Assembly: GCF_910592395.1 (NCBI RefSeq)
Contig: NC_088317.1
Location: 12,586,001-12,650,000, forward strand
Source: Lineus longissimus
Taxonomy: Eukaryota; Nemertea; Pilidiophora; Heteronemertea; Lineidae
Direction of reading: 5' to 3'
Length of the DNA stretch: 64,000 nt
Numbering within the stretch: the first letter of the stretch is position 1; each line of letters starts with the position of its first letter. Positions 17,601-29,317 of the stretch are shown here, in pieces. The notes under the pieces were generated by a model that saw only the letters and a list, made by a program, of their open reading frames with translations, ran no database searches and was not told where the DNA came from. The translations under genes were made by a program, and so were the position numbers.

Positions 17601-18805
17601 AAGGGGTTTGCCATCACGTATTCCTCATATGAATAAAGGTTGAAAAATGGATTTTAAGAATTTGCTTTTGTTTCAGTTTGCAGAGGAGTACTACAGAATT
17701 AGTGACCGATATTTAGACGAGTTTGACCTCGCCCTGGTCAATAAGGGGGGGGAGGATTTTGCAAATTCCTGCCAAGGGGAAAACGAAGGAGGACCTCCAG
17801 CGTCTGACTGATGACTCTGAAGGTAAGTTATTGATAATTGCAATTATGGTTTGGATATTCCCTGTAAAGAGCCCATATCAACCCTTAACCTGGTCATTCA
17901 CACTGATGGAACTGATGGGTGGTTCCAAGAATTAGTACCTACTGGTACTGAATTAGTTTCATCTGCCACTATCCGGGACACAAATTACATTTGAAAATGC
18001 CTCTTTACCTTTGCAGTAATCCAAGCGTCATTAATTAAATTGGCATGCTTGCTAAAAGAGGATGTTTCTTGGCTGGTTGCCAAGGAAGAAAAGGTAAGGT
18101 CCAAGATAAATCCTTTAAAAATATGGTCTTCAAAATTCATCATCGGAAAATGATGTACTGTACATGCCAGTTAAAGGACACCAGTAGATTTGAGGGATGC
18201 AGTGCTCAATGTTAACCCTGCACCCCACTGGTCTAGTGATCAGGGGTCAACATAACATATGAGATGCCAACCTCCTACACGTCGTCCTTTTTGTGCTAAG
18301 TTTAGTTCAACCATGATGCGTGTCCTCCAGAATCATTGATGCAGATGGTGAAGCAAGAAACCACTTAACAAACCTGAGAGCTGTCCTGGCTGATGGTTGC
18401 CAAATTAAATCTATTTCAGGGATCTAAAAGGAGGTCGGGTCATAAAATTTCATCAAATTATTTCTTTTTCAGGCACCCAAAACTCCCTTCCCACATATTA
18501 TTGCTGATGGGGTTATTCTTGATTCTAAGGAATATCGGCTCGTTGCTGATGACACAGAGTTCTTGGTGGTCGGTTCGTTGGCTGAAGCGGTGAAGCTAAT
18601 GATGGCTTCCTATTATATTTTCAATATTAACTACCCACCACCAATCAAGTGTACCTTGATATTTCTCCAGAGAGTATTCCTGGGTGTGCTCGACGACCAG
18701 AAGCTGCCAATGAAGCTTCACACGCTCCCGGACAAGATGGAACGAGTTGCACAGAACAGTGCTCTCTGCCGGTTTCATTTGTTGGTCATATGTTTAGAGA
18801 ATTGA
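14656..18805 (+). CDS. Eight-exon gene, uncharacterised family (SAMD3-like predictions), two frameshifts
   Basis: Exons: 14656-15103, 15465-15629, 16101-16194, 16476-16703, 17083-17244, 17677-17822, 18017-18093, 18473-18805. All junctions are GT-AG, and phases agree between exons 2-5 and 6-8. About 550 residues are implied. The N-terminal 80 residues look like a PB1/ubiquitin-like fold (IIAVHVTCGGLKKLVTAKK). A basic linker (KKKKTKTT) follows, then RRRLVVTEGYSVQQIKEQYP and the C-terminal MMASYYIFNINYP...FLQRVFL block. Fish and invertebrate predictions with this C-terminus are often named SAMD3-like, from memory. Single-base frameshifts at about 14825 and in a G8 run (17745-17752) break the frame; they may be pseudogene damage, polymorphism or base-call error. 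Confidence 0.6.
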
Positions 18806-19275
18806 TGAGGAATCTTGAATAATCTATGTGTGGGTGTGGCTAAGATGCATAGGTCTGCCCGGCCAAGTTGTGTGCAATAGTCTGATAATTTTGATCAATA
18901 ATTTGAAAAATTCGAAAGATTTAGGGACCCCGATCTTGTAGACTCATGATTTCCTGAGCAAGTGAGATTTCACCGTGGGCCAAGCCTATTTTAAATGATA
19001 ATATGTATCAAGCATAGAAAATGCTCCAAGTGTATGTCAGGCTTAATGAAGCAAATGTGATTGTTTCTGTTTAGAGAATTGATGAGGAATCTTGTATAAT
19101 TTCTGTGTTGGTGTGGCCAAGATGCATACATTTAGGTAATGAAGCAAAGGTGATTGTTTCTGTTTAGAGAACTGATGAGGAATCTTGTATAATTTCTGTG
19201 TGGTTGTGGCCAAGATGCATACATTTAGGTCTGCCAAAATGTGTGCAATAGTCTGATAATTTTGATCAGTAATAT
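18790..19275. repeat. Degenerate tandem repeat, about 95-bp unit
   Basis: Three partial copies start with TTTAGAGAATTGATGAGGA or a close variant (near 18793, 19072 and 19166) and run through GGCCAAGATGCATACA and GTGTGCAATAGTCTGATAA. The first copy overlaps the stop of the preceding gene. Confidence 0.7.
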
Positions 19276-20116
19276 TTTTGATAAGTGATTCTGGCTACGG
19301 TTATGGCAAACATAACTAGGCCTATAGATTTGTCCATGTTGAAGTTTTGATAGCAATTCTGCCGACATAATCCGCCATAATATTAATGTACAGTCGTTTT
19401 GACATTGACTCGGAACACAATAAAGTACGGTACAGGGAGGTTCAGATCTGGCCCAACTCCCACTCCAAATTAATCGGAGTCTGAGTAGGAGTCAATCAGA
19501 ACCTCTCTGTTATCAAGTGTTTGGTACTGCATGGTGGCAATAATTTTTTAGAGCAAAGTGCATCAGGAGTATTGGATTGTAATGCGTAGTGATTTATAGA
19601 TAGGAAAAATAACTGCCATATTTGTCAATATTTTCATCTGATTAGGATATTTGATGATTCATATTGAAGCCGGTGTCTGGGTGAATGACCACAATATCCA
19701 AAGACTGTGCTACAACGTTTTCATATTTTTGAGGTATAAATATGTCTGGGGGTCATTCATTTAACTACGCATAGAATTCGAATATGAGTCCCCTAAGCTG
19801 TACAAAATTGTTACTAAAATGTACAGAGAAAGTACATGCATCAGATATTTTTGCTAGACCCCTCCCCCTTTCCTGCGTACATAATGAATGGATGGTCCCC
19901 TTAATACATTAAATGTTTGTTCAAGTTTTGAAACGATTTTAAAATAAAGGTAATTTTTTAAGTAAAATGAGTATTCGGGTGAACTTCATTCCACCAGCAG
20001 GGACATCCTGATGATATCAGGCGTTTTTACCGCCCAGAGGTAGGAGGGGCGGTAAAAAAGGATGCAGCCGGGAAGGCTATTTGTCAAATGAAGACGTCGC
20101 TATCTTGAATGGAGTA
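19276..20116. other. Non-coding stretch
   Basis: No gene or RNA recognised. Contains a short complementary pair around 19440-19505 (GTTC...CCCACTCC versus GGAGTC...GAAC) of uncertain meaning. Confidence 0.35.
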
Positions 20117-20348
20117 CAAAAATCGATCTTAACTTGAGACAAAATTGTCTTGAACCGTTTGTCCCCATGGGCAAGATTCGTTTGTCTCAACTGGAGATAA
20201 AAGAGTCTTGAAATTGAATCGCGATGAAAGAGTCTCGATTCGAGAGGCAGACCTTCAAGACTCTTCTTATCTCCACTTGAGACCAACTAATCTTGCCCTG
20301 GGGACAAACGGTTCAAGACAATTTTGTTTCAAGTTAAGATCGATTTTT
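20117..20348. repeat. Fold-back element with about 95-bp arms
   Basis: The left arm (20117-20213) and right arm (20254-20348) are imperfect inverted copies (outer part AAAATCGATCTTAACTTGA) around a loop of about 40 nt. Consistent with a palindromic MITE. No target duplication assigned. Confidence 0.75.
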
Positions 20349-20733
20349 CTTTCTGTGTATTTCATATACACAATCAGGTTACCCTTTAAGAAACCACTAT
20401 CGGACAACTTGTAAAACCTGTAAGCGTTATAGCCAAACAACTTCTATCTCCAATTCATTCCTAATTTTAGCCAAAAGCAATGTCAAAATCTGGTCATCTT
20501 GCCATAGTCAGATAGTTCGTAGTGCAATTGTTGGAGCTAACATAGCCCACGCTTTCTCTTAAACATCGTAAACACCTGTGTAAGCTGATGGTACAAGGTA
20601 GATAATATCTCGAGCTTGAACTTCCAGACCGCGGTGACCTTGGGAAACCCTAACTATCTAGAATTACAGAAAAGTGCAATGACGCACACTCTACGGGTTT
20701 GAAGATCCATCCGTTCGTTCGGTATTTATTGAT

Positions 20734-20788
20734 TTTGATACCTAAATAAGGGTACGTTTTTAGAACGTACCCTTATTTAGGTATCAAA
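20734..20788. repeat. Perfect 25-bp inverted repeat, 5-nt loop
   Basis: Arms 20734-20758 and 20764-20788 (TTTGATACCTAAATAAGGGT onward) are exactly complementary around loop TTTAG. A strong cruciform candidate. Confidence 0.85.
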
Positions 20789-21323
20789 CGAAAAGGCACG
20801 TGACCTAACGCCAACCTATTTATGTAAAGTGATAATTAGAAGGTATATAGTTCAGGAAATGTTAATAAACAATCATTCCTTATCGTCTTTTGAGAGCATT
20901 TTTAATTGTAAAAAGGATTTGCCTACGTCACAGAGTCTCTGCAATGGTCATTTTTATCACAGTAGTCTCGCGCAGCCAGACCTTCTTCACTTATTAGTCT
21001 GGCGCAAGCCAGGCGTTCATTGTACTAGACCTAGACGTTTTCCACCACAATGTATCTGCGCCGAAGAAACACTGCGCAAGATTACCTTGAGCTGGAGCTA
21101 AGAATAGATTATGCTAATGAGCATACTTCCACATTGAGTTTTCCCAGAATGGTGCATATCGCACGGAGCTACTTAGCCTGATACCATTAAGCCCCGCGTA
21201 GTGGCGCTGAGGAGGCCGCTGTAATCAAGAGAGTGGTTGAGTCACTCTATGTTATGACGGACCTAACCAAAATTGCTTACATTTTCGCATTGTTACAATG
21301 AAAGACCTAATCCTGAAACCACA
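20789..21323. other. Non-coding stretch
   Basis: No gene recognised. Short local self-complementarity near 20985-21012 (GACCTTCTTCACTTATTAGTCTGG) only. Confidence 0.35.
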
Positions 21324-21424
21324 TGTCTGTTGACTGTGCTTTAAAAGAGACTAGGTATCATGCTTAGTGCTTTAAGAGAGACTGGCATCATGCGTAGTCT
21401 CTCTTAAAGCACAGTCAACAGACA
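21324..21424. repeat. Inverted repeat, 30-bp arms
   Basis: Arms 21324-21353 and 21395-21424 (TGTCTGTTGACTGTGCTTTA...) differ at one position. A third, partial direct copy (TGCTTTAAGAGAGACT) lies in the loop. Confidence 0.75.
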
Positions 21425-21476
21425 CCACTATACCCCCTCACACTCATAAACCACAAACGCCCACCTCTTCCTGCTA

Positions 21477-21747
21477 GCTTAAAGCTGAACTGCATGCACA
21501 ACACCAGAGCACCCCATACGGCAATAGTAAGAAATTCAAGCGACCAAAAGGCCCTTATGAATAAGGCGTGAAACATGATAGACCTCCAATGCTTCGATGC
21601 GCTTGATTTCACAAACCAGCAAGCCGTGGTACGATGCGGACCTTCGCCGAGAATTCTGAAAGAAAAAAAGAAAAAGGCCCTCTAATCGGTACTCGAACTC
21701 GAGACCTCTGGTTTTATTTGCCAACACTCTTATCCTCAAGGCCACTG
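21477..21747 (-). mobile_element. tRNA-derived SINE, minus strand
   Basis: Read on the minus strand, a tRNA-like head (21747-21676) has an A-box-like TGGCCTTGAGGATAAG and a B-box-like GAGTTCGAGTACC. The tail (about 21643-21477) is about 85 percent similar by eye to the tail of the plus-strand copy at 22160-22323. RNA polymerase III transcription is inferred from the boxes. Confidence 0.65.
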
Positions 21748-22043
21748 GACTGGTTGAAATGCCTGTCGTTTTATACGCCTTTATAGAATGTGCAAACATC
21801 TGTGTGTAATCTTTGTTCAACATCTTTGAGCGGCTTCCAGTGGGCAACTGCAGGACAAAGTCATTTTTTTTCTTTGCTATGCGTGATTATGTAGGCGGAG
21901 TCTACGTTTTCTCTTAGCAATGTTCACCTTTGTCTTGGTGTCTTCTTCTAGTACATGTACTTGAGAAAATTTGTGGTTCATCTCTCAAAAATAAAGCATA
22001 ATCAACATTCATATAAAATATATTTACTGGCAGCAGTTCACAA

Positions 22044-22325
22044 GAAAGCCCATTTAGCTCTGACGGTTACTGCCTTCGTATTCTGAGCCCGAGTTCCCGG
22101 CTTCGAATCCCTGGAAAAGAATTTGATTTTTTTCTCTTCCATAATTCTCCGAGGGAGACTGTCCGCATCGTCCTGTGGCTTGCTGGTTTTTGAAATTAAG
22201 CGCATCGAAGCCTTGGAGGTCTATCGTGTTTCAGGCCGTATTCAGAAGGACCTTTCGATCGTTTGATTTTCTTGCTATTGCCGCATGGGACGCTCTGGTT
22301 TTGTGCGTGCAGTTCAAATTTAATA
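22044..22325 (+). mobile_element. tRNA-derived SINE, plus strand
   Basis: Tail homologous to the inverted copy 300 bp upstream (shared GCGCATCGAAGC, TTGGAGGTCTATC). The head (22044-22114) has A-box-like TTAGCTCTGACGG and B-box-like GGCTTCGAATCCC. The heads differ more than the tails, which suggests a family with swapped tRNA heads. Confidence 0.65.
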
Positions 22326-23145
22326 CTTCTGGATTATGACCGCCTCATTGTTGAAAAGGGGCTTGACAAACTACACACTGAACTGGTCGTTTAAAACCGA
22401 GAATAAAGTATTTACATGTCAATACATTTCTATTCCTATTGTGGGACTTCACCCAACCAACTGGCAGTCTAGGCATTGTGGTCACTGACCTATCGTATTC
22501 TATTGTATAGCCAGAGGTCGCTGGACACTATTGTGATGGGTAGGTGATAAAGCTTGGAACCAGTGATAAACCTTGGAGTAGTCAGTACTAAACCGTGGAA
22601 TCACTGTGCAAGTACCGCGTGAAATCGGGTGCGTTTCTTCCACGATTTATACCCTCCCAACTGCCAATCTCGTCCCAGCTGACTTTATTAATGGGTGGCA
22701 CTACACAATGCGGAGGACGGTGTCAAGGGCAGCGTCAAATTGGCCCCGGGCAACCGACACGAAGTAGTCTTTCAGTTCTTGGCACATAATCTATACATTT
22801 ATGGGTTTGTATGAATCCAGAGAAGAAGTCTACAGCATTTTCACTGCATTTAATTCATAAGTGCACCGATAGGTGGCGCCACCTTTGACACCACTGGATC
22901 CTGAAAATGGTAAGTAATTGAACAAGAAATGGCAAGATGTGTGCGATCTTCAAACGGGTATAAATCGGTTCAAAATGAATGATTTGGGAATAACATTATC
23001 ACCAACAGATGGCCAAATGCATCTAGTTTCTTTATTGGATGTAAAAACATGGGGTCATCGCGGCTATTTTTTCGCTATATGTTCTAGAATTTAGACGAGC
23101 ATAATTGATACACGCAAAACTACGCCCAACCTCGCGTGGCAGATG
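22326..23145. other. Non-coding stretch
   Basis: No gene seen. Contains GGTGGCGCCACC (about 22871-22882), a palindrome that also occurs in shorter form near 10420 and 51470. Confidence 0.4.
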
Positions 23146-23147
23146 GA

Positions 23148-23372
23148 AGGTATGTTATGTAATGGTCTGGTCTGGTCAGTTCCAGTGACTGTCCCGAGTT
23201 GGCGCCACTGGCCGATAGCCTCGGGGTGGCAGTGGCCGGACTCGAAAAAAGAGTCTGAAGTGAGCGCTTGTTTTGTATTAAACTAGAAGTCAATAAAGAA
23301 TTACCGAATTCTAAAAGTTTATGTTAAGTAAGTTCCCGGTTAACCGGCAAGCAGAAAGGCCGGACGTTTTAT
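23148..23372 (+). other. Candidate 5' LTR and primer-binding site of the Gypsy element
   Basis: Starts TGTTATGTAATGG, holds a polyadenylation-type TCAATAAAG (about 23290) and is followed by TTGGTAACAGCTATGGGAT (about 23373), which resembles a Gypsy primer-binding site. I found no matching 3' LTR after 38883, so this is tentative. Confidence 0.35.
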
Positions 23373-24044
23373 TGGTAACAGCTATGGGATAATTCGGTTA
23401 GGAATCAACGCCGAAAAAGGTGATTTTGCCGCTCAGATCACGTTCGGTTTTGAGATACGGTCGGCGCCATATGTATTTTGACATGTAAATTGTGATGACG
23501 GATGCTGCGTCTTGCATTTCCGAAAATCTGTGAACTCCTTTAAAGTTTTGTCATGTTTACAAGCTTCGTAGCGGCCGTACTGTGTGTGATTTATTAGTAC
23601 TGATATGTTCATGTGCCAGTGAAGCCACAGTGGCACTATTGTTGATGATATTTTGCCTGTAAATTCGTCAATAACGCCAGTAGCGCCCGCGTGTTTTGGA
23701 TTATAGGCTGTTCTAAAATAAAGTTATTCCATGATTTTGATCGATAACACGTGGTCATTGCCATTTGATTTTGCATTGTGTTTGAGCACGCATGACTGAT
23801 GTTGACTACATGAGTTTCAACGCCTTGTATTGAAACAATATTGCGATATTATGTTTTGACGCCTTGTAAATAAACGTTTTTCGCAATCTCTTCATGCTGT
23901 CACAAATGTCAGTGCAAGCTTGATACCATTATACTCTACTTTAGTACCGAGGAAAGAGGGGGAATATTGTAAGTGTCCAGATTTGTTGTTTCTGTGTACT
24001 GTTCTGAGGGTGTCTACACAGACTACAACTTGTTCTAAAATAAT

Positions 24045-25148
24045 ATGGCAACCCCAAGTGGACCAGGCCGAGGAAGGGGGCTGACCCCTAGGTTGCTTTT
24101 GGGACCTGGTGCTTGGCAGGGCGATGGAAATGGTGATGATGCCAGTGGTACAGGTAGGCCTGGGGGATCGCCGAGAGCACCTGGTGCGGACACTGGAAAT
24201 GACCCAATGGCAACATTCCTGGCAACATTCACCGACTTGATGAAGACGCAATTGACCCCAGCTAGCTCAGCCAGTGGTACCGATCAGTCCTATACCAGCA
24301 AGGCCAAGGTACAGGCGCCAAAAAATTATCAGGTTAGCCAGAATTTCCGAATATGGCTGGAAAGATTCAATACTTTTGCCACTCTGACCAAGATTCCAGC
24401 CGCAGAGCGCCGAGAACAGTTAGTTTCTCGCCTAGACCACCAAGCTTATGTAGCCGTAGATAATTTGCATTTGGTGCATAGCATGTCGTATGAGGAATTT
24501 TGTGGAGAGCTGACCAAGAGATTTCACAACACCACCCGTGAAGATTATAAGTTGAGATTGAGGTCTCGGGTGCAGAAGCCATCAGAATCGTTTGAGTCAT
24601 TTTCTGATGCCCTTCAGGAGCTTTCTTTGAACGCGTACTCTGCTAGTGGTGTTGAGTTGCAAGGGGAAATGGCCCTTGATCAATTTCTGATTGGTGTTTC
24701 GGCGGTGGAGGCTGTCAAGCAGCAACTTTTGATGAGTTCTCCGACAACTTTAAGCGAAGCCATCCGTAAAGTTCGACAGCTGGAAGCAGTACAATTGGTC
24801 CTGAAGCAAGGGGCAGACCGTGAGGCGAGTAATAAAGACTCCGCAAAACTAAAGCCTAAAGTGGCCAGTGCAGCACCGCAAGTAGTAGATAAGGGGGCAT
24901 CAGGCCCTTCAGACATGGCCAAAGTCCTTGAGTTATTAACCAAGATGAACGACAGGATAACAACCTTGGAACAACAACAAAAATCTCAACAACAGCCGTC
25001 CAGAAATTCCGGTGGATATGGGGGAGGAGGGTTTAGACGGTGTGGTGGCAAGGCCCACCAGGCACGCAACTGCCCAGCCGTGGAGTGCTACTCCTGCCAC
25101 CAGAAAGGACACATATCAAAGGATTGCCCAAAGTCGGGAAACGCTCAG
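24045..25148 (+). pseudogene. gag: Gypsy gag, interrupted by Ngaro insertion
   Basis: 368 gag codons. A Gly/Pro-rich N-terminus is followed by a retrotransposon capsid region (RIWLERFNTFATLTKIPAAE near residue 105; EEFCGELTKRFHN near 150; LRSRVQKPSESFESFSDALQ near 175) and a CCHC knuckle CYSCHQKGHISKDC (about residues 349-362). A preceding, imperfect knuckle (CGGKAHQARNC) has lost its first cysteine. After 25148 the frame reads into the terminal repeat of the inserted element. The frame of protease, resuming after 31158, suggests gag and pol were close or fused. Confidence 0.85.
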
Positions 25149-25201
25149 GATCCAAAGTGTATCCTGGCGGTGATTGAGCGAACTGTATTTCGTCTCGCAT
25201 G
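25149..25201 (+). repeat. Split direct repeat A1
   Basis: Begins GATCCAAAGTGTATCCTGG and is identical to A2 at 30883-30935. Taken as the left end of the Ngaro-type element. Confidence 0.8.
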
Positions 25202-25766
25202 TTCACCTTACGGTTGGCTTTTTTGTGCGCTCTCAGGTAATTATCTCCGTTTTTTGCCTATTTCTCGCTATTTTAGATTTTCTATACAGCTATCCCGTTT
25301 CTAAGTTTGTGCTCGTCCTTTTGCCAAATTTAGAGTTCGGTAAGGGCTATTATAAAGCTATAGTGAAGGTTCCAAGTTTTAGGTTACTTGGCAGTTTGGT
25401 TATTTGGTATGGCGGCCATTTCGGTTTGGTCATGTATACAGAGGTATAGGAAATGCATAGGTAAATGCATTATGGAAATAGGTCTGCTAGGGCAGCAAAA
25501 CATTAGGTTTTACATTATGTAACATATCGAGGGTTGGGTGCGCACATGCGCTTTCCCGTCAAGCTCGCCGCGTGATTCGTGTTACGTGACACGCCCTTTT
25601 GTGCACGCCGGAGATCCTTTGTTAACTGGCTTTTACACCTTTCAACTGGTTTTATAATCCCATTCATAATCTCTGGGCGTGAGTTTAAATTCAGGTCTGG
25701 TGGCAATCTTGTTTCACTCCCTTCTAGGCCGTGGCTAGATTGCTTCGCTCCTAGAAGTTTTCTGTC

Positions 25767-26792
25767 ATGGCTTCCAATAACATATTATTGCGGAAAAGGC
25801 ACTCATTAGTGGGCAGAGATTTGCTGCCCATTTTGAAGCTTCTCGCCCGTTTCAAGGACGACGACCTCCCGGACCCACTTGCTCGTATACGCCTCAACCG
25901 CCCTACCGAACAATTGGACGTCCCCGACATAGCAGTAGCCTTTCAGGAACTCACGGGTGAAGATGCGGTAGATTTTTTCAGAATGTCAGGTCGAGAAGAT
26001 TCGGTAGGCAACTTCCGCCTGCTGCTACATTCGGCCATTGTGGTTGCGAACGAGTATGGACAGCCCGTTGGACAACAATTGCATGAAGACGAAGCACCAG
26101 TAGCCAAAGCCCCTCGCCTCGACCGTCAAGAACAGGATGAGGAAACCGCGCCGCGTTTACGGGAACGAATTCTAGAACTAGAAAAGAGAGAAAAGAACCG
26201 AAAGGCAGAACCGGTGGAGGCAGTCCTGAGGAAGGTGAGGAATTTATCCTTACAAGTAAAGCCCAACGTTACCCTCATCCTAGCCACTTTAGACGAACTA
26301 GTGGCGTGCGCCAAGGACCAAGATCACAAAGATTTGCACCTCTTTTACGAGCTCGGCAAACAAGCTGAACGTTTCAAAGATACTGTTGATATCCCCACTT
26401 TTTGTCTTTCCGCATTGGGTGGAGGCCAGTCTGACGTAATAATGAAAGCTTTAGCCAAGTGCAAAAAGGCCAAAAAGTTGGTAAAAAAGCCGCTTCGTTC
26501 CAGGTCACAGTCTCCACCGGTTACCTCTTCTGCCGTATCCTCTTCCCCCCTTCAGCATGTTTACGCGCAGCCTCCCCCACCTCCCCAGCATCAGTTTGGC
26601 TTTGGTGGCTATGGTGCCGCTTACGGTCAGGGATATGGCGGGAGAGGTAGAGGTCGCGGCAGGGGTTATGGCGGTTATGGTTATGCTAGAAATAACCCGG
26701 GCCCATGTAATTTTTGCGGTGAGGTTGGGCATTGGTACAAAGAATGTGAAAAGATGAAGTTGGCAAAGGCCCAATTTGACAACAAGAAATAG
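25767..26792 (+). CDS. Ngaro-type element gag-like protein with zinc knuckle
   Basis: 341 residues from an ATG with good context. The N-terminal half is alpha-helical (VGRDLLPILKLLARF; VAFQELTGEDAVDFF), followed by a charged coiled coil (RLRERILELEKREKNRK), a basic region, a Pro/Gln-rich stretch, a Gly/Tyr/Arg-rich block (GRGRGRGRGYGGYGY) and a C-terminal CCHC knuckle CNFCGEVGHWYKEC. A nucleocapsid role by analogy with other tyrosine-recombinase retroelements is inferred. The frame is intact. Confidence 0.75.
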   Translation: MASNNILLRKRHSLVGRDLLPILKLLARFKDDDLPDPLARIRLNRPTEQLDVPDIAVAFQELTGEDAVDFFRMSGREDSVGNFRLLLHSAIVVANEYGQPVGQQLHEDEAPVAKAPRLDRQEQDEETAPRLRERILELEKREKNRKAEPVEAVLRKVRNLSLQVKPNVTLILATLDELVACAKDQDHKDLHLFYELGKQAERFKDTVDIPTFCLSALGGGQSDVIMKALAKCKKAKKLVKKPLRSRSQSPPVTSSAVSSSPLQHVYAQPPPPPQHQFGFGGYGAAYGQGYGGRGRGRGRGYGGYGYARNNPGPCNFCGEVGHWYKECEKMKLAKAQFDNKK

Positions 26793-26984
26793 GTCTAAGG
26801 TAAAATAGTCCGGTACGCTAAGTGGTATAAGTGTATTGTTTAGAAAACCGTTAATAAGTAAAGCAATTTTGATTTTGAACATCTTCCTCTCTCTCAGCTC
26901 AAGGGATCTTACCCCTTGCGGACCTAGTTCGCGCGAGCTGTGAGTTAGGAGAAGTTCTCCCTTTGTTAGTCTGATACGCCTGTA

Positions 26985-27509
26985 ATGAGATGTTTCTACA
27001 TTTTATTTTGGTTCTTGCAGGAATCCCCCCCTACTATCTCACTGGGGCACTTTAAGCCAGAGATTCCAGAATGGGAATATGCGGTGAAATTTAATCCAAT
27101 TGCTGCCGAAAAGGTCAAGAGGTTACAGGCGTCTTGGACTACCATTGGGGAAACTTCTCCTGACTTCACAGCTCAACAATTCAAACTCAATCAGGTTGTA
27201 AATGATGTATTACTTCTGCAAAAAACTCCGGTGCCTTTGGACACTTTGCCTTTAAGGGACCCTGAACACTTTGTCGCTGGACAATTGCATCAAAATATTG
27301 AACTTTGGAGTTCCATAATGAACGATTTCCCAGAGAGCGAGATGGTTCACACTTGGTTGGAAAAAGGGGTTGATGTGCATTCTTTCTTTAGGCCATTTAA
27401 GGGTGAATTCAAGGGTCAGAAATACAATTCAAACGAACCCCCAGTTAGTTTTTTTTCCCTAACTCTGTCCATTGTCAGAAACAAGCTGCTTTTATTTCCG
27501 AAACCTTGA
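26985..27509 (+). pseudogene. Ngaro-type pol, N-terminal part before frameshift
   Basis: Leads into the reverse transcriptase. The usable sequence starts at about 27020 (PPTISLGHFKPEIPEW), after an AG that could be a splice acceptor. Near 27450 a run of eight T shifts the frame; sequence resembling the missing linker (AAFISETLNDRIKAGSV) continues in the frame of the next segment. Confidence 0.7.
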
Positions 27510-29245
27510 ATGATAGAATCAAAGCAGGTTCAGTCAGAGTTTGGGGTAAAGTTGGGGAGTGTCCGCCCCCTAAAGTAGTCATGCCCTTGGTAGTTGAACC
27601 TTCAAAGCCGAGATTATGCAATGACCAGAGATTCCTTAACCTGTGGATTAAGGATTCTCCCTTCACATTAGATACATTGAAAGAAGTACCGCGATTGGTA
27701 CACAAAGATGCTCTCATGTTTGCCACTGATGAGAAATCGGGGTATGACCATATTAAATTATCGCAAACTTCGCAAACGTATTTTGCCATGGAATGGGCAG
27801 GTTGGTACCTAGTTTGTACGACGCTTCCGTTCGGATGGAAATCATCGGCTTATGTTTATCAAACTGTAGGCTATGCAGCTACAACCTTCTTAAGACATTT
27901 GGGGATCCCAACCATCCAGTATATTGACGACAGATTCTACGTGGTCCCTAAGAATATTGACGCGTCAAGCATTCCTTTGCTTTGGGTCTTTTTGGTATTA
28001 TATATCCTTACAGAACTAGGTTACACGTTCTCCTTGCCAAAATGTGTTTTGCAACCTATGATGGCGCTCAAGTCCTTAGGGTTTCTAGTAGATTCTAGCA
28101 GGCAGGCGTTTCTTCTGCCATCTGATAAGAAACATAAGTTTAAGGTTTTGCGCGAGGAAATTCTTCGTCAGCCCTTCGTCAGCCTTAAAACGCTACAAAG
28201 ATTCGCGGGTAAATGCATTTCTATGATGTTGGTTTTTCCGGCCGCAAAACTATTTACGAGAGAGTTGTTTAGCGCAATAGCCAAAGCTTCGAAAAACAGT
28301 AAAACCATCCCAATCTCTGGCCCCCTACGGGACGAGATACAATTCTGGGCATTTTTGGATGATTGGCATGGGCATTTTTCTTGGAGACCAGAAAAACATT
28401 TACATTACGCTCTGGCTACTGATGCTTCGGGATATCGCTATGGCGCGGTCACTCTATCAGGGCCACAGGTTGGTCATACTTTAGGTGATTATTGGGCTGC
28501 AGATGATATAAGGCCGATTCATGTCAAAGAGGCCGACGCCCTCTATTCTTCCCTCTTAGCATTGAGTACAAATATAAAAGACCACCGGGTAGACGTTAAA
28601 GTCGATAACACAAGCCTAGTTTCGTCGTGGAATAACAAGGGTTGCAAGGACAACGCCTTAAATGAAATGCTCATAAAATTGTTTCATCTTACTCAGCAAT
28701 GAAATATTGATTTACGTTTGCAGTACATTTCTTCGGCAGAAAACCCAGCAGATGCTCCTTCTAGGGCGATTTCAGCTCAGGACACTATGTTGGCAAGTGA
28801 AAAATGGTTCCAATTGGAGTTACTCTATGGCCCGCACGGAGTAGACCTCATGGCATGTGACTCAAATGCAATGCGTTCAATACAGGGCGATGTTTTGAGA
28901 CATTTTACCCTGCACCCTTCACCTCTGTCAGCGGGTCAAAATGTTTTCGCCCAGGAAATAGCTAAGGAGCTAAATCCTTACGTTTTCCCACCTATCGCTG
29001 TCATTCTACCCCTTATTCAGTTTTTGATCCAGCAGGAAATCCCAGTTTGCACGCTTGTGCTACCCATGACGTCACCCGCGCCAATATGGTGGCCACTATT
29101 AAAGCCCAGGATAATTTCACAGGTTTGCCTTGGGGTTAAAGGAGAAAAGGGCGTAGTATATTATCCCTCCAAGCAGGGGTTCATCAGAGATAACGTCGGT
29201 TTGAGATGGCCATTAATGGCTTTTCGAATTAGCTGCACATCATAA
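27506..29245 (+). pseudogene. Ngaro-type reverse transcriptase-RNase H, with in-frame stop
   Basis: RT motifs: RLCNDQRFLNLW, FATDEKSGYDHIKL, TLPFGWKSSAYVYQ and the catalytic box QYIDDRF (about 27920-27940). RNase H follows: ALATDASGYRYGAV, KEADALYSSLLAL, VDNTSLVSSW. A TGA at 28700-28702 interrupts the frame, which then continues with YISSAENPADAPSR (end of RNase H) and a DLMACDSNAMR...PSPLSAGQNVFAQ segment equivalent to the conserved domain after RNase H in DIRS-type elements. One stop separates the two halves. Confidence 0.85.
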
Positions 29246-29317
29246 TGTGCGATATCCTTCGAATATACTCTGTGGATGACGCTTTAATCTTGATTATTTC
29301 AGAAAATCAGCGTTGAC

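Noticed and set aside
21676-22114. Functional tRNA genes
   Set aside because: A- and B-box-like motifs are present but the sequences do not fold into a convincing cloverleaf and carry shared SINE tails.
28700-28702. Programmed stop or recoding in the Ngaro-type pol
   Set aside because: The element also has two frameshifts, so ordinary decay explains the TGA.
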